Assembly: GCF_003605475.1 (NCBI RefSeq)
Contig: NZ_RAHX01000001.1
Location: forward strand, 2,418,001-2,482,000
DNA: 64,000 nt
Source of the DNA: Aurantiacibacter aquimixticola
Lineage (GTDB): Bacteria > Pseudomonadota > Alphaproteobacteria > Sphingomonadales > Sphingomonadaceae
Reading direction: 5' to 3'
Both the position numbers and the translations under genes were made by a program. Shown piece after piece: positions 28,029-36,947 of the stretch (positions are counted from its first letter, which is position 1; every line of letters begins with the position of its first letter). Below the pieces are notes generated by a model that did not search any database, had not been told where the DNA came from, and was given only the letters and a program-made list of their open reading frames with translations.

Positions 28029-29113
28029 CACCAGGCGCCGCTCTCGCTGCCTTCGATGGCATTTGCGCAGGGGAGATCGATGAAGAGGCGAATTGGCAAT
28101 GGCGCATCGCCCGCCGTCCGCAAGGGATTGTCCGCCCGGAAGACTTTACCTTGCACTCAGAACCCATTCCGCAACCTGCCGAAGGCGAGGTGCTGCTGCG
28201 CACGCATTATCTCGGCCTTGCCCCAGTGATGCGCTTCTACATGCAGGGCACCGCCAGCACCGGGTACGCGCAGCTCGGCGTCGGAGATGTCATCCACGGT
28301 CGCGGCGTTGCGCAAGTCGTCAAGAGCCGCCATCCCGACTGGCGCGAGAGTGAGATGGTTCAGGGTCAGCTGGGCTGGCAGACCTGGAAAGCAAGCCGGA
28401 TGACGCCGCAGGAAAAATTCTTCCGCATGCCGAAGAACGGACTTCCGGCAGCGCTGGGAGCAGGCGTGCTCGGGATGACGGGTCTCAGCGCTCATGCGGG
28501 GCTTTTCGCTTGCGGAAACCCCAAGCCGGAGGACCGCATGGTGCTGTCCGGGGCGGCGGGCGGAGTCGGCTCCATGGTCAGCCAGATGGCTGCAAAGGTG
28601 GTCGGCTGCGATGTTGTCGGCATCGCCGGAGGGCCGGAGAAATGCGACTTCATCCAGCGCCACGGATGCGCCGCCGCGATCGATTACAAGAGCGAGGACA
28701 TTGCCGCGCGACTGGACGATCTGCGGGCAGACGGGATCGATCTCTATTTCGATAATGTCGGCGGAGAGACTCTCTCTGCCGTACTCGACCGGCTGCGACT
28801 GCATGCGCGCATCGTACTGTGCGGTTCGATCAGCGAGTATACTCGGTCAGAGCCATTCGGCCTGACGAACTACACCCGCCTGCGCGCCTCCGACGCGCGG
28901 ATGCAAGGTTTTTTTGTCTACAACCACCTCGATCGCTGGGATGTGGTCATGGAGGAATTGGCCAGCTGGATCGCCGACGGGCGGCTGAAGCCTGTGCAGG
29001 ATATCGAGAAGGGGTTTGCCGCCATGCCGCGCGCTTTGGCCAATCTCTATTATGGCGCGAATGTCGGGGTGCAATGCTGCAGCGTCCGCGGCGAACCGGA
29101 GGAATGGCTTTGA
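28025..29113 (+). CDS. NADP-dependent medium-chain reductase, second copy
   Basis: A 362-residue MDR protein, paralogous to the one at 22857-23870, with FTLHSEPIPQPAEGEVLLRT, a canonical Rossmann loop (LSGAAGGVGSMVSQMAAK), CDFIQRHGCAAAIDYK and YFDNVGGETLSAVLDRL. An N-terminal extension of about 20 residues precedes the family domain. The GTG start overlaps the VOC stop (GTGA). It may act on a different unsaturated intermediate from that of its paralogue. It is tightly packed between two VOC genes. Confidence 0.87.
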   Translation: MTPGAALAAFDGICAGEIDEEANWQWRIARRPQGIVRPEDFTLHSEPIPQPAEGEVLLRTHYLGLAPVMRFYMQGTASTGYAQLGVGDVIHGRGVAQVVKSRHPDWRESEMVQGQLGWQTWKASRMTPQEKFFRMPKNGLPAALGAGVLGMTGLSAHAGLFACGNPKPEDRMVLSGAAGGVGSMVSQMAAKVVGCDVVGIAGGPEKCDFIQRHGCAAAIDYKSEDIAARLDDLRADGIDLYFDNVGGETLSAVLDRLRLHARIVLCGSISEYTRSEPFGLTNYTRLRASDARMQGFFVYNHLDRWDVVMEELASWIADGRLKPVQDIEKGFAAMPRALANLYYGANVGVQCCSVRGEPEEWL

Positions 29114-29565
29114 GCGAGAAACCATCTGTGCGTTTCCAGCGCGCAAATTTCGTCGTGCGCGATCTGGATCGGGCCCTGACTTTCTACGAAGGCGTGCTTG
29201 GTTTCGAGGTTACCTATCGCCTGGGTCACCATCCGGACAGCTATTCGATCCCGGTGTTCGACATTCCGGACGGCGCCCGGCTCGGTTTCGCGATCCTTTC
29301 TCTGCCCGGACAGCCCCGCGTCATGGCACTGAGCGAGATTTCCGAGATCGTCCTCGAGCCGGTGCCGCATCCCCGGCGTGGAGCTATCGTGCTGGAAACG
29401 CAGGATCCGGACGCAGTCACGGCGGCGAGCCGCGAGCTTGGCCTGCATGTCTATGAAGAGGGTGCGCTGACCACACACGACGGACGCGAGGGCCGCGAGA
29501 TCGGCATCGTCGATTTCGACGACAATCTGGTGGTGATCTACCTGATCCCGGAGGACGGCAAATGA
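29104..29565 (+). CDS. VOC superfamily protein
   Basis: A 153-residue glyoxalase-fold protein: VRFQRANFVVRDLDRALTFYEGVLGF at the N-terminus and IVDFDDNLVVIYLIPEDGK at the C-terminus. The ATG at 29104 overlaps the reductase gene by 10 nt; a TTG at 29110 giving a TTGA overlap is an alternative start. It is coupled to the MFS gene by a 4-nt overlap. The reaction is unknown. Confidence 0.82.
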   Translation: MALSEKPSVRFQRANFVVRDLDRALTFYEGVLGFEVTYRLGHHPDSYSIPVFDIPDGARLGFAILSLPGQPRVMALSEISEIVLEPVPHPRRGAIVLETQDPDAVTAASRELGLHVYEEGALTTHDGREGREIGIVDFDDNLVVIYLIPEDGK

Positions 29566-30932
29566 GCGCCGAAGCAGCCGCACCCGGCGAAGCGAAAGGT
29601 GTCTCCCATCTGTCCGGTCAGGCAAACCCATATCCATCGGCCGGGGCAGGCTGGGCGCTCGTTGTTCTGCTGACGATGGCGTACATCTTCAGCTTCGTCG
29701 ATCGCTACATCCTTGGCCTGCTGATCGAGCCTATCAAGGCGGAATTCGATCTCTCGGACAGCGCCATCGGATATCTTCTTTCCGCATTCACGCTCGTATA
29801 CGGTGTCGTGGGACTATTCATGGGCTGGCTCATCGATCGGGGGCGGCGAACCTGGATCGTGGCTGTCGGCATGGCGCTCTGGTCTGCCGCGACCGTGGCA
29901 ACCGGCATGGCAAAGAATTTCGTGCAACTCTTTTCCGCGCGCATGGGTGTGGGCATTGGCGAGGCGACGCTGAGTCCGGCGACGTTCTCCATGATCGGCG
30001 ACAGCTTTCCGCCCGAGAAGCGTGGTAAGCCCATCGCTTTTTACTCCAGTGCGCTGCCAATCGGGGCCGGTCTGGCTTCGCTGCTCTCCGGCGCGGTGAT
30101 TGCGTGGACGGCCGCCAGCGGCAGCCAGAGCCTGCCGCTGTTCGGCGAACTCGCGCCATGGCGATTCACCCTGATAGTGGTCGGACTGCCCGGCATTTTC
30201 TTTGCGCTGCTTTTTCTTTTTATCCGAGAGCCGGTGCGACGCCCCGCAGTTGCGGCGCCGCAGGTCATCGGAGGAAGCGGGGCGCTGGACGCGATCCGCT
30301 ATATCATGGACAATTTCTTGCTTTATTTCGGCTTCGTGATGGTGGTCTGCTGCATGACGGCCATCGCGTACAGCCAGGGGTTTCTCGCGCCGGTGTTCGA
30401 GCGCAGCTTCGGCTGGAGTCCGCAGACCTACGCGACCGTAAACGGCGTGGCGCTGCTCGTCATCGGCCCGCTCAACATGCTGCTGATGGGCACGATTTCC
30501 GACAGATGGACTGCAAACGGCGTGCCCGATGCCGCACTCAAGCTCATGTATATCGGCTTCTTCATCATGGTGCCGACCGGCACGATCGCGATGCTGATGC
30601 CGAGCGCCGTGAGTGCTTTTTTCGTGCTGTGCATCAACACGATCGGCATCGGTATCGTCTCAGCCATCGGCGTGACGGCGCTGCTCGTTATCACTCCGGC
30701 GCAGGTGCGCGGGCAGATCGTGGCACTGTACTATTTTGCTATCAGCATGTTCGGCTCCCTCGGTCCAATAGCCGTGGGCGAACTTTCCAGCCGCGTTTTC
30801 GGAGAGGACGATCTGCGGTATGCGGTTGCCGCGGTGCCGATCATCTTCGCTGTCCTCCCGCTGGCGCTCATGCCGCTAGTGCGGCGCCGCTATCTTGCAC
30901 AGGTCGAAAAACTCGGCATCACCACCGGATGA
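29562..30932 (+). CDS. MFS transporter (Spinster-like branch)
   Basis: A 456-residue inner-membrane permease with about 12 helices. The first helix region reads MAYIFSFVDRYILGLLIEPIK and loop 2-3 has the MFS motif GWLIDRGRRTW. The sequence style is that of Spinster-type MFS proteins frequent in sphingomonad catabolic clusters, where they are annotated as aromatic or organic-acid carriers. It is likely one of two importers for the island substrate or an intermediate. It overlaps both neighbours by 4 nt. Confidence 0.88.
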   Translation: MSAEAAAPGEAKGVSHLSGQANPYPSAGAGWALVVLLTMAYIFSFVDRYILGLLIEPIKAEFDLSDSAIGYLLSAFTLVYGVVGLFMGWLIDRGRRTWIVAVGMALWSAATVATGMAKNFVQLFSARMGVGIGEATLSPATFSMIGDSFPPEKRGKPIAFYSSALPIGAGLASLLSGAVIAWTAASGSQSLPLFGELAPWRFTLIVVGLPGIFFALLFLFIREPVRRPAVAAPQVIGGSGALDAIRYIMDNFLLYFGFVMVVCCMTAIAYSQGFLAPVFERSFGWSPQTYATVNGVALLVIGPLNMLLMGTISDRWTANGVPDAALKLMYIGFFIMVPTGTIAMLMPSAVSAFFVLCINTIGIGIVSAIGVTALLVITPAQVRGQIVALYYFAISMFGSLGPIAVGELSSRVFGEDDLRYAVAAVPIIFAVLPLALMPLVRRRYLAQVEKLGITTG

Positions 30933-31990
30933 GTCGATCCGGTTTCGATTATGCGGCGGGCGACCTCTTCGGCGAGATATACCTCGCTGAGGAGAAGGAA
31001 GCGCCTCGGCGTCTGCCACTGCGCGCGTACATGCCCGGCGTGCTTCTATGCGCCACGGCGGCATTGGCGGCGGGCTTCCTGGCGCGAGCCTATGAGTTTC
31101 CGCTGATCCTTCTCGGCCTGCTGATCGGTCTGGCGCTTAGCTTCATGGCAGACGATGAGCGCACCGGACCGGGATTGGATTTCCTTTCTCGCCATGCGCT
31201 CAGGGCAGGTATCGTCCTGCTCGGACTGCAGGTTACGTTTGTGCAGGTGGGAGCGCTTGGCCTGCCAACCGCCGTCGGATTGCTCACTGTGATGTTCGTG
31301 GCCATGCTCGCTGCGGTAATGGCGGCGCGTATCTTTGGCCAGCAGAGCGAAGCGGGCGTGCTGGCGGGCGGCGCAACGGCAATCTGCGGCGCTTCGGCGG
31401 CCTTAGCGCTGTATGGCGTCATCGGCAGGGACCGGCTCGACCAAGCGCGCTTTTCGGTGACCCTGGTGGGCGTTGCGCTGGCCAGCGCCTTGGCGATCGC
31501 TGCCGCGCCAATTCTCGCTACCACCCTGGGTCTCACCGATGCGCAGGCTGGCTTCCTGATCGGCGCTACGGTCCACGATGCCGGACAGGCAATCGGCGGC
31601 GCGTACGGATATTCCGATGCCGCAGGGCAGAGCGGGACCATCGTGAAGCTGGCGCGCGTCGCATTGCTCGCTCCGGTCGTCGCGCTTGTGGCGCTGTGGT
31701 TGGGGCGCCGCGGCGGCGGGGGAACTTCTCGTATTCCGCTCCCCTGGTTCATTCTCGGCTTTCTCGCGGTGCTCGCGGTAAACAGCGCAGTTGCCATGCC
31801 GGACAGGGTCGCGCAGGTTGGTCTCGATCTGTCGAAGGCTTTATTGCTCCTTGCGGTCACGGCGACGGCAATCCGCTCGCGGCTCGGCCTCCTGCTCGAA
31901 ACGGGATGGCGCGCGCTAATGCCGATTGCGCTCGCGAGCCTCGCATCGCTGGCCGCCGGGCTGGCGGTGGCAGTCACGCTCATCACATAA
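30929..31990 (+). CDS. YeiH/UPF0324-type (PSE family) permease
   Basis: A 353-residue, about 10-helix membrane protein of the YeiH family (putative sulfate/sulfonate exporters). Characteristic stretches are HALRAGIVLLGLQVTF, GGATAICGASAALAL and FLIGATVHDAGQAIGGAYG. The start at 30929 overlaps the MFS stop; a much longer frame starting upstream lies inside the MFS gene. If the family assignment holds, the operon exports an inorganic or small organic anion, perhaps sulfite or sulfate from the substrate, which is speculative. Confidence 0.82.
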   Translation: MSRSGFDYAAGDLFGEIYLAEEKEAPRRLPLRAYMPGVLLCATAALAAGFLARAYEFPLILLGLLIGLALSFMADDERTGPGLDFLSRHALRAGIVLLGLQVTFVQVGALGLPTAVGLLTVMFVAMLAAVMAARIFGQQSEAGVLAGGATAICGASAALALYGVIGRDRLDQARFSVTLVGVALASALAIAAAPILATTLGLTDAQAGFLIGATVHDAGQAIGGAYGYSDAAGQSGTIVKLARVALLAPVVALVALWLGRRGGGGTSRIPLPWFILGFLAVLAVNSAVAMPDRVAQVGLDLSKALLLLAVTATAIRSRLGLLLETGWRALMPIALASLASLAAGLAVAVTLIT

Positions 31991-32015
31991 TCAGGAGCAT
32001 TGAAAGTACCTAGCC

Positions 32016-32249
32016 ATGCTGAAAGCCTTTACCAAGCATCCCGCCACCGTCGGCGAGACCTATTTTAAGCACCTTGCCCATGCTGGCGGCTTTGGATCGC
32101 GCATGGTGCTGGGAGGCCTTGCCTGTATAGTCCATGCGATTTTCCCTTTTCTCTTCATCAAGACCGGATCGCGGCTCATCGCCGATCTCCATCGCCGCAT
32201 GATCGAGCAGCGCACCCGAACCGAGGACGGCTGGAGCTACGTGATCTAG
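32016..32249 (+). CDS. Small membrane protein (DUF6356-like)
   Basis: A 77-residue protein with one hydrophobic segment (VLGGLACIVHAIFPFLFI) flanked by basic residues, beginning MLKAFTKHPATVGETYFKH. It resembles a small conserved alphaproteobacterial family I know as DUF6356. It lies 25 nt after the permease gene and ends convergently with the CoA-transferase gene in a shared CTAG. Its link to the island may be accidental. Confidence 0.72.
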   Translation: MLKAFTKHPATVGETYFKHLAHAGGFGSRMVLGGLACIVHAIFPFLFIKTGSRLIADLHRRMIEQRTRTEDGWSYVI

Positions 32250-33418
32250 CCCACGGCACCGCTACCTCGCAGTGCCGCAATTCGCCCGCTGTCGTAGCCA
32301 AGCGCGGCCAGCACCTCGGCTGTGTCGCGCCCTGGCTTCGGCAAATGCTGATCGCTGCCGATCCGCTCGCCGCCCATCTCAAGAGGTATGGCCGGCAGTC
32401 GCACCTGCTCTCCGCTATCGAGCGTCACGTCCTCCAGCCCACCCGCCGCAAGTTGCGGATCGTCGAACAACTCTTCCGGCTTGCCGATGGGGGCGAAGGG
32501 CAGGCCGCTTCCGTCCAGTTTTTCGACGACCTCGTCCCGCGTCATTCCCTCGATTATTTTCTGGATCACCGGCAGAATACGATCGCGCGCTGCGACGCGG
32601 GCGTTGTTTTCTCGAAGGCTTTTATCAGCCCAGAGCTCTTCCAAGCCAAACAGCTTGCAGAACTTCTCCCACAGCGCATTGGTGACCACGCCGATGAAGA
32701 TCGGCTCGTCCCGCGTCTGAAAAACATCGTAGATCGCCCAGGCCGAAATGCGCGCGGGCATGGGCGCCGCGGGCGTGCCGGTGACGGCATATTGCGCCAT
32801 GTGCTGGCCGACGAGATATGCGGTCGTCTCGAACAGGCTGGCGACGACCTTCTGGCCCTTGCCGGTGCTGTGGCGCTCCTCCAGCGCGGCGAGGATGCCG
32901 ATCACGCCGAACATGCCGCCTGTCACGTCTATCACCGATGCGCCCGCGCGGGTCGGCTTGCCCGGTTCGCCTGTCATGTAGGCAAGACCGCCCATCATCT
33001 GCGCCACTTCGTCGAGCGCGGTGCGGTTCTCGTACGGACCGGGCAGAAAGCCCTTTTCGGAGCAGTAGATGAGGCGTGGATTGGCATCGGCCATCGCTTC
33101 ATAGCCAAGGCCGAGCCGGTCGAGCGCACCGGGGCGGAAGTTTTCGACCAGCACATCGGAATTCGCGATCAAGTCCTTCGCAACCGCCAGCCCGTCCTCC
33201 GATTTGAGGTCAATGCAGATCGACCGCTTGCCGCGATTGTACATTGGGAAATAGCCCGCGCCCGAGCCGCGCAAGGACCGCGTGCGGTCGCCGCCCATAG
33301 GTTCCACCCGAACGATCTCGGCGCCCAGCCCTGCGAGGACGTGCCCAACGGCCGGCCCCATTACCATGTGCGTGAACTCGACAACCTGAAGGCCCGCAAG
33401 CGGAGTGGGCGCACTCAT
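32246..33418 (-). CDS. Class III CoA-transferase (CaiB/BaiF)
   Basis: Transfers CoA between carboxylic acids through a covalent aspartyl intermediate. The 390 residues have the family pattern: LQVVEFTHMVMGP at the start, GAEIVRVEP, RGKRSICIDLKSEDG, and the catalytic Asp164 in ASVIDVTGGMFGV. It is last in the minus-strand operon that runs from the alpha/beta-hydrolase gene at 38288. Its neighbour is an HMG-CoA-lyase-like gene (4-nt overlap), so its product is probably the CoA ester cleaved by that lyase. The acid is unknown. Confidence 0.9.
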   Translation of the reverse strand: MSAPTPLAGLQVVEFTHMVMGPAVGHVLAGLGAEIVRVEPMGGDRTRSLRGSGAGYFPMYNRGKRSICIDLKSEDGLAVAKDLIANSDVLVENFRPGALDRLGLGYEAMADANPRLIYCSEKGFLPGPYENRTALDEVAQMMGGLAYMTGEPGKPTRAGASVIDVTGGMFGVIGILAALEERHSTGKGQKVVASLFETTAYLVGQHMAQYAVTGTPAAPMPARISAWAIYDVFQTRDEPIFIGVVTNALWEKFCKLFGLEELWADKSLRENNARVAARDRILPVIQKIIEGMTRDEVVEKLDGSGLPFAPIGKPEELFDDPQLAAGGLEDVTLDSGEQVRLPAIPLEMGGERIGSDQHLPKPGRDTAEVLAALGYDSGRIAALRGSGAVG

Positions 33419-34335
33419 GCTGCAGTCCTTTCGTTATAATCCAACATCGGCCCGGCATCGGGCGTGAAGCCGTAAAGCGGTTCTCCCGGCAGCGCCTCTT
33501 CCAGGATGCCGCGCACCTCCAGCAGCTTTTCCAGATCGATGCCGGTGTCGTGGCCCATGCTGTTGAGCATGAGCACAAGATCCTCTGTCACGATATTGCC
33601 GCTTGCGCCGGGCGCGAACGGGCAGCCACCAAGCCCGCCGAGCGAGGCGTCGAAAGTGATGATTCCCTCCTCCAGTCCTGCCACCACATTGGCGAGGCCG
33701 AGGCCGCGCGTGTTGTGCAGGTGGAGGGTATCGAGCTTGTCGTCGCCCACCGCAGCTTTCACTCGCCGCACGAGCCGCCGGACTTGTGCCGGATCGGCAT
33801 AGCCGGTGGTGTCGGACAGGCCGACCTCCATCGCGCCTGCCCCTATGGCTGCTTCGGCAAGGCGCACCACCTGGTCCTCCGGCACCGCGCCTTCGATCGT
33901 GCAGCCGAATGCCGTGGCGAGGCCGACTTCGAAGTGGATGCCGTGATTCCGCGCGATTTCAGCGCAGGCGGCGATCTCCTCCAGCATCTGCGCGTGATCC
34001 TTGCGCAGGTTTTTCTTCGAATGCGTCTCGCTCATCGAAAAGGGCAGGGAGAAGGCGTGGACGCCCGCGTCCGCCGCGCGCTGTGCGCCCTTGGCGTTGG
34101 GGACGAGGGCTACCACGCGCAGGCCGTCCAAGGTCTTGGCGAAGGCGACCAGGTCGGCGGTGTCGGCCATCTGCGGCAAAAGCGTGGGCGGAACGAAGCT
34201 GCCGACTTCGATCTCACTTACGCCAGCTGCCGCCTCGGCTGCGATCCAGCGCTTCTTGGCTTCGAGCGGCATCACCCGCTCTATGCTCTGCAAACCGTCG
34301 CGCGGGCCGACTTCGGAAACGTGTATTGCCGTCAT
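33415..34335 (-). CDS. HMG-CoA lyase-family enzyme
   Basis: A DRE-TIM metallolyase that cleaves 3-hydroxy-3-methylacyl-CoA-type esters. It has 306 residues: GPRDGLQ with the catalytic Arg/Asp, the metal HxH in LHLHNTRG, and the family signature with the essential Cys (GLGGCPFAPGASGN). I choose the ATG at 34335 because AGGAG sits 7 nt upstream; an ATG at 34368 is possible. No methylcrotonyl-CoA carboxylase genes of leucine or acyclic-terpene catabolism are nearby, so the substrate may be an analogue made by the LeuCD-like hydratase and CoA-transferase. Confidence 0.88.
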   Translation of the reverse strand: MTAIHVSEVGPRDGLQSIERVMPLEAKKRWIAAEAAAGVSEIEVGSFVPPTLLPQMADTADLVAFAKTLDGLRVVALVPNAKGAQRAADAGVHAFSLPFSMSETHSKKNLRKDHAQMLEEIAACAEIARNHGIHFEVGLATAFGCTIEGAVPEDQVVRLAEAAIGAGAMEVGLSDTTGYADPAQVRRLVRRVKAAVGDDKLDTLHLHNTRGLGLANVVAGLEEGIITFDASLGGLGGCPFAPGASGNIVTEDLVLMLNSMGHDTGIDLEKLLEVRGILEEALPGEPLYGFTPDAGPMLDYNERTAA

Positions 34336-34402
34336 GATACCGCTCCTGGGTGACGAGGGTGTTTCCATTTCACTTCCGCCATATTCCCGTGGATTATTGA
34401 TG

Positions 34403-35011
34403 TCATTGCTGCTTCTCGAGATAGACCCACGGCCTGCGCGCGCGGTCCGCAGCGATCCAGGCGGCGATATCATCGCGCTGGGTCAGGGTGAGGTCTATGG
34501 CGTCGAGACCCTCGGCAAGCATCTGTTTCGCCTCGGCATCGATGGCGAAGGGATGCGTTTCGCCGTCTCCGGCAACTTCCTGCGCATCGATATCGACCGT
34601 TACCTCCTCGCCCGCCAGTGCTTCCAGAACCTCGCGCGGCATGACGACCGGAAGGATGCCGTTGCGCACGCAATTGCCGCGAAAGATCGGGGCGAAGCTT
34701 TCCGCGATCACGCAGCGAAAGCCCCATTCGGCAAGCGCCCAGACGGCGTGCTCCCGGCTCGAGCCGCAGCCGAAATTCGCGCCGCCAAGCAGTATCGTCG
34801 CATCGCGGTATTCAGGACGGTTGAGGACGAAATCGGGGTTTTCGACTCGCGCATCGGCATCGCTGTAGCGCCGCGGGGCGAACAGGCCGTCCGCCAGCCC
34901 GGTCCGGCCGGTGGAGCGCATTTCGCGACTGGGAATTATCGTGTCTGTGTCGACATTGTCGACCAGCAGCGGCGCGGCGCGAGAGTTGAGGGGCTGGGGG
35001 AAGGGGCTCAC
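34403..35011 (-). CDS. leuD: LeuD-like small subunit of a hydro-lyase
   Basis: Swivel-domain subunit of an aconitase-family dehydratase, 202 residues, with DNVDTDTIIPSREM and FGCGSSREHAVWAL. The start is GTG at 35011, overlapping the large-subunit stop (GTGA); the longer open frame reads through the large-subunit gene and is spurious. True LeuD acts in leucine biosynthesis, but here the subunit sits with a CoA-transferase and an HMG-CoA-lyase-like gene, suggesting a catabolic hydratase of a substituted maleate/fumarate. Dimethylmaleate hydratase DmdAB and citraconate hydratases are known members of this family. Confidence 0.85.
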   Translation of the reverse strand: MSPFPQPLNSRAAPLLVDNVDTDTIIPSREMRSTGRTGLADGLFAPRRYSDADARVENPDFVLNRPEYRDATILLGGANFGCGSSREHAVWALAEWGFRCVIAESFAPIFRGNCVRNGILPVVMPREVLEALAGEEVTVDIDAQEVAGDGETHPFAIDAEAKQMLAEGLDAIDLTLTQRDDIAAWIAADRARRPWVYLEKQQ

Positions 35012-36387
35012 GCCGCCTCCAGTTCGCGGACATAGTCGCGCGGATCGGCGATGGCGCCGGCGATGGCGCTGGCAGCCACCGTTTCGGGCGAGGCGATATG
35101 GGTGCGGATGCCGGGGCCCTGCCGCCCCTCGAAATTGCGGTTGGTGCTGCTGATCGTGCGGCTGCCTTCGGGAAAGCCTTCGCCGCCCGCATAAAAGCAC
35201 AGCGAACAACCCGACATTCGCCATTCGAAGCCCGCCTCTGTGAAGATGCGGTCAAGGCCCTCTTCCTCAGCCTGCCGCTTCACCGCCATCGAGCCGGGCA
35301 CCACCATGGCAACCTTGATCGAGGGTGCGACGCGGCGGCCCCGCAGGATCGCAGCGGCGCGGCGCAGATCGGAAATGCGGCTGTTGGTACAGCTGCCGAT
35401 AAAGGCGACATCGACAGGCGTTCCGGCGAGTGTCTGCCCCGCGTCCAACCCGATATAGTCGTGCACCTTGTCTGTGCCGTGCGGCACTTCGCCGGTGACG
35501 GGGATCGCCTCCTCGGGAGAAGTTCCCCAGCTGACCATCGGCGCGATGTGCGCGGCATCGATCGCGATTTCGCTGTCGAATTTCGCGCCCTCTTCCGAGC
35601 GAAGGCTTCCCCAATAGGAATCATCGAAGGCATCGGGTGCGAAGCGACGCCCGGCGAGGTATTCGAAAGTCTTCGCGTCGGGCGCGACGAAGCCGCTCAT
35701 CGCGCCGAATTCGGTTGCCATGTTGCACAGTGTCATGCGCCCTTCCATGTCGAGCGCGCGAACGGCTTCGCCCGCGAATTCCACTGCATGGCCCGCGCCG
35801 CCGCCCGCGCCATGGCGGGCGATCAGGTGGAGCACCATGTCTTTCGGTGTGACGCCGGATGCCAGCGCGCCGCCATATGTCACGCGCATCGTCTTAGGCT
35901 TTTCCAGCCGTAGCGTGCCGGTCGCCATCGCATGCTCGGCTTCGGACGAACCGATGCCCCAGGCGAGCGCGCCGAACGCGCCTTGCGTGCAGGTGTGGCT
36001 GTCTGGCGCCACCAGAGTAAGACCGGGCAGCACCACGCCGAGCTCGGGCGAAATGACGTGGACGATGCCCTGATCCCGGTCGTTGACATCGAACAGCGTA
36101 ATGCCCGCCGCCTTCGCCGCCGCGCGGGTTTCGGTAATGAACCCTTCACCGCCCTTCATCAGCGTGCCGTCTCCGCGGCCGGGCCGTGTATCGACGATGT
36201 GGTCCATCACCGCGAAAACCCGCGCCGGATCGAGCACGTCGCGGCCCATCTTCGCCATGCGGCCGAGAGCTGCTGCTCCAGTGCGCTCGTGCAGAAAGAC
36301 GCGGTCGATCGCGATCAGGCAGGCTCCCGCCGCCGTGTCGGCCACGTGGTGAGCATCCCAGATCTTGTCGAACAGCGTTTTTTGCAT
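35008..36387 (-). CDS. leuC: LeuC-like large subunit, divergent aconitase-family hydratase
   Basis: A 459-residue [4Fe-4S] hydro-lyase subunit. Cluster cysteines are in GSCTNSR and SGCSLC, and NRNFEGRQGPG and PDSHTCTQGAFG are conserved. Where 3-isopropylmalate dehydratases usually read close to CNMSIEAGARAG, this protein has CNMATEFGAMSG, and the stretch after the last cysteine pair (CFYAGGEGFPEG) also differs. A non-leucine substrate is therefore likely. The 4-nt overlap with the small subunit and the operon context support a dedicated heterodimer. Confidence 0.87.
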   Translation of the reverse strand: MQKTLFDKIWDAHHVADTAAGACLIAIDRVFLHERTGAAALGRMAKMGRDVLDPARVFAVMDHIVDTRPGRGDGTLMKGGEGFITETRAAAKAAGITLFDVNDRDQGIVHVISPELGVVLPGLTLVAPDSHTCTQGAFGALAWGIGSSEAEHAMATGTLRLEKPKTMRVTYGGALASGVTPKDMVLHLIARHGAGGGAGHAVEFAGEAVRALDMEGRMTLCNMATEFGAMSGFVAPDAKTFEYLAGRRFAPDAFDDSYWGSLRSEEGAKFDSEIAIDAAHIAPMVSWGTSPEEAIPVTGEVPHGTDKVHDYIGLDAGQTLAGTPVDVAFIGSCTNSRISDLRRAAAILRGRRVAPSIKVAMVVPGSMAVKRQAEEEGLDRIFTEAGFEWRMSGCSLCFYAGGEGFPEGSRTISSTNRNFEGRQGPGIRTHIASPETVAASAIAGAIADPRDYVRELEAA

Positions 36388-36396
36388 GGCGCGTGA

Positions 36397-36945
36397 TCAG
36401 CCTCCGAAGCCCGGGCCGCCGCCGAATTCGACCCGCTCGCCCTGCTGCTCCGCGCGGGCCATCTCCTCGTCCATCGCCTTCCAGTCGCGGGTGACGAGAT
36501 GCTCCTGAATCGCGGTGCGCGTTTCCAGCATGCCGTCGCGGATCCAGTGCCAGGTGCGGCAGCGGTTCTGCCCGTCATCGGAAATCTGGATCTGCTCGTA
36601 GAGGTAGAGCGACGGATCGCCCGTCCGCTGCCAATACAGCATGACGGTACGGCTGTATTCGTCGAGCGGGACTTCCGCCGCCCACCCCTGGATCAGGTCG
36701 TTGTCCCACCACACGCGGCCATCCTTATAAGTGGCGGGAAAATCGCGGATTTCTGTCTTGCCGTCGGGCCAGCGGTAATGATTCGTCTGGTGGTAGGGCG
36801 TCTCATCGTCATCCAGCATACGGCAGAGCAGGCGGCTGGCATGTTCGTCCACCTTTTCGTTCCTAGCGTTGAAATAGGAATAGGTGCCGTCCCACACACC
36901 TTCGTGGCGGGCGAGCAACGGCATTTCCTTTCTGAGATCGACCAT
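36397..36945 (-). CDS. Lipocalin-like hypothetical protein A
   Basis: A 182-residue soluble protein rich in Trp and Tyr with alternating strand pattern: HEGVWDGTYSYFNARNEKVDEH, NHYRWPDGKTEIRDF, RTWHWIRDG. It is paralogous to the protein at 42256-42723 (shared W-DG-Y, N-W-DG and RTW-W-RDG spacing), indicating a lipocalin/DUF3598-type beta-barrel. The C-terminus is Gly-rich. It may bind a hydrophobic intermediate or act as a small isomerase or cyclase; function is unknown. It lies 9 nt before the LeuC-like gene and 2 nt after the hydrolase. Confidence 0.75.
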   Translation of the reverse strand: MVDLRKEMPLLARHEGVWDGTYSYFNARNEKVDEHASRLLCRMLDDDETPYHQTNHYRWPDGKTEIRDFPATYKDGRVWWDNDLIQGWAAEVPLDEYSRTVMLYWQRTGDPSLYLYEQIQISDDGQNRCRTWHWIRDGMLETRTAIQEHLVTRDWKAMDEEMARAEQQGERVEFGGGPGFGG

Positions 36946-36947
36946 GT

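Noticed and set aside
34336..34473. Longer N-terminus for the HMG-CoA lyase-like protein
   Set aside because: The extra residues overlap the LeuD-like gene and do not match the family; ATG 34335 with AGGAG fits family length.
35012..35224. N-terminal extension of the LeuD-like protein
   Set aside because: It reads out of frame through the LeuC-like gene end; the GTG overlapping the LeuC stop gives the normal LeuD length.
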